Assembly (NCBI RefSeq): GCF_002003465.1
Contig: NZ_BDDQ01000003.1
Location: 119,847-183,846, forward strand
Source of the DNA: Caenibacillus caldisaponilyticus
Lineage (GTDB): Bacteria > Bacillota > Bacilli > Bacillales > Sporolactobacillaceae
DNA length: 64,000 nt
Direction of reading: 5' to 3'
Part shown: positions 63,326 to 64,000 of the stretch, piece by piece
Layout of the letters: every line of letters starts with the position of its first letter
How positions within the stretch are numbered: the first letter of the stretch is position 1
Position numbers and translations under genes: made by a program
Notes under the pieces: model-generated
What the model was told of the DNA's origin: nothing
Databases searched by the model: none
Seen by the model: only the letters and a program-made list of their open reading frames with translations

Positions 63326-64000
63326 GTACGCCCGGCATGGGTGCGGTGCTATAGGGTGAAAGTCCTGAACGGGGGCTGGCGAGCGCCTACCGTTAGCTGA
63401 AGGCAAGGGTGTCCGCCGTGAGGCGGAATCTGAAGGAAGCCGGAGGCAAACACTCGACCTGAGGGACACGAACCCAATTTGAGGCTGTCACAGTCGGATG
63501 AGTCTGCATAACAAGATGAAGTCCTAAGCCGCCAAGGGCTGTGGCGGTATATTGGGCAGGTACATGAGTGGAAAGTCCGCACTCTTATCCGGGGAGGCCT
63601 GTACGATACGCCTTCTAAGGATGGCAACCAAAATCGAGAGGTTTTGCTGAACGTACAGGAGTCAGCAGAGGCCATAGTACCTGAGTAAGGGACGCCTGAA
63701 AAGGGAAGGGCTGAACGTCAATTCAGGGATGGATCAAACTCTTTCGAGACGCAATGCGCTGAAGCAGAATTCCTGACGGAACTCTTTCAAGGAAAGATGG
63801 GTGAAGCCCGGAGGGCCTTGGATAGAGGGCTGAGCATTGCCCGGCAAGACTTGAACCCCATCCCGCGGAGGGAAAGAGATCTCGATGGCGCTGTTGGAGA
63901 CGATTCTGTCACGGAACAACTTAATCACTGCCCTCAAACGGGTGGAAGCAAATAAAGGGGCTCCGGGCATCGACGGCGTTCCGACGGAACAACTCCGCGA
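63326..64000 (+). mobile_element. Group IIC intron (5' part, runs off the window)
   Basis: The RNA part begins GTACGCCCGGCATGGGTG and continues with CTATAGGGTGAAAGTCC, GCAAGGGTGTCCG, GGAATCTGAAGGAAGC and CATAACAAGATGAAGTCC. This order and wording closely match domain I of Geobacillus GsI-IIC as I know it. By that alignment the 5' end is GTACG at 63326, not GTGCG at 63341. Insertion right behind the fabZ terminator is the hallmark of class C introns, which target terminator stem-loops. The 3' end lies outside the window. Confidence 0.9.
63885..64000 (+). CDS. ltrA: Group II intron reverse transcriptase/maturase (partial)
   Basis: N-terminus only, 38 codons before the window ends: MALLETILSRNNLITALKRV then EANKGAPGIDGVPTEQLR, the opening motif (RT0 region) of class C intron reverse transcriptases. 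The ATG follows GGAGGGAAAGAG. No frame break is seen so far; the catalytic YADD lies outside the window. Confidence 0.92.
   Translation, partial: MALLETILSRNNLITALKRVEANKGAPGIDGVPTEQLR

Noticed and set aside
63341..63345. GTGCG as the 5' end of the group II intron
   Set aside because: Alignment with the class C intron opening (CCCGGCATGGGTG) puts the boundary 15 bases upstream, right after the terminator T-run.

Overview
The window reads as a chromosomal segment from a spore-forming, flagellated, aerobic member of the Bacillaceae. It looks high in GC (upper fifties percent by eye) and Geobacillus/Caldibacillus-like. Evidence: the gene order follows the conserved Bacillus block rpoE-pyrG-ywjG-spo0F-fbaA-ywjH-murA-glpX-rho-rpmE-tdk-prfA-prmC-spoIIR-ywlC-mntP-ywlE-ywlG-glyA-upp-atp operon-ywzB-ywmB-murA-spoIID-spoIIQ, then spoIIID-mbl-flhO-flhP-fabZ. 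Proteins such as Spo0F, FbaA, GlpX, Rho, SpoIIID and AtpA are immediately recognisable as Bacillus-type. The window ends in a group IIC intron that resembles the Geobacillus GsI-IIC element. All genes except ywjG run on the + strand.

Layout. 1-10.3 kb is an acyl-CoA catabolic cluster: thiolase, 3-hydroxyacyl-CoA dehydrogenase, two acyl-CoA dehydrogenases, a MeaB-type GTPase, a TetR regulator and the fused isobutyryl-CoA mutase IcmF. It is suited to fatty-acid or branched-chain acyl-CoA breakdown and closes with a strong terminator. 10.4-21.8 kb holds housekeeping and regulatory genes for transcription (rpoE, rho), CTP synthesis, glycolysis/gluconeogenesis (fbaA, glpX), cell wall (murA), sporulation phosphorelay (spo0F) and thymidine salvage. 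After an empty 1.1 kb stretch, 22.9-31.7 kb holds translation release (prfA, prmC), spoIIR, tRNA t6A synthesis (ywlC), Mn efflux, arginine phosphatase, SHMT and uracil salvage. 32-39.6 kb is the complete F1Fo ATP synthase operon (atpZ-I-B-E-F-H-A-G-D-C). 40-45.5 kb holds ywzB, ywmB, a second murA and engulfment-stage sporulation genes. 45.8-56.8 kb is an accessory block between spoIIQ and spoIIID: a DUF1028 protein, an Lrp/AsnC regulator, an oligopeptide-type ABC transporter operon, a cytosolic gamma-glutamyltransferase, a split chromate transporter and a tiny YjcZ-like protein. 57.5-63.3 kb returns to the core backbone (spoIIID, mbl, flhO, flhP, an EpuA-type membrane protein, fabZ). The intron sits directly behind the fabZ terminator.

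Regulatory DNA is unusually legible here. There are near-consensus sigma-A promoters before pyrG, rho, rpmE, prfA, upp, the atp operon and the peptide transporter. Sigma-F promoters precede spoIIR and spoIIQ, and a sigma-H promoter precedes spo0F. A pyrG leader fits CTP-sensed reiterative transcription. A C-rich, G-poor leader precedes rho, and a DnaA-box cluster precedes ywlC. The peptide-transporter leader carries overlapping stem-loops ending in a terminator.

Two genes, rpoE and the second murA, are each broken by one single-base indel. These may be sequencing or assembly errors or real lesions. No rRNA, tRNA, CRISPR array or prophage was seen. The candidates that most deserve a second look are the peptide-transporter leader RNA, the T-box-like motif in the spo0F leader, the conserved DnaA-box cluster, the ywmB hairpin that covers its ribosome-binding site, the YwlE insertion and the giant disordered EpuA-like protein.
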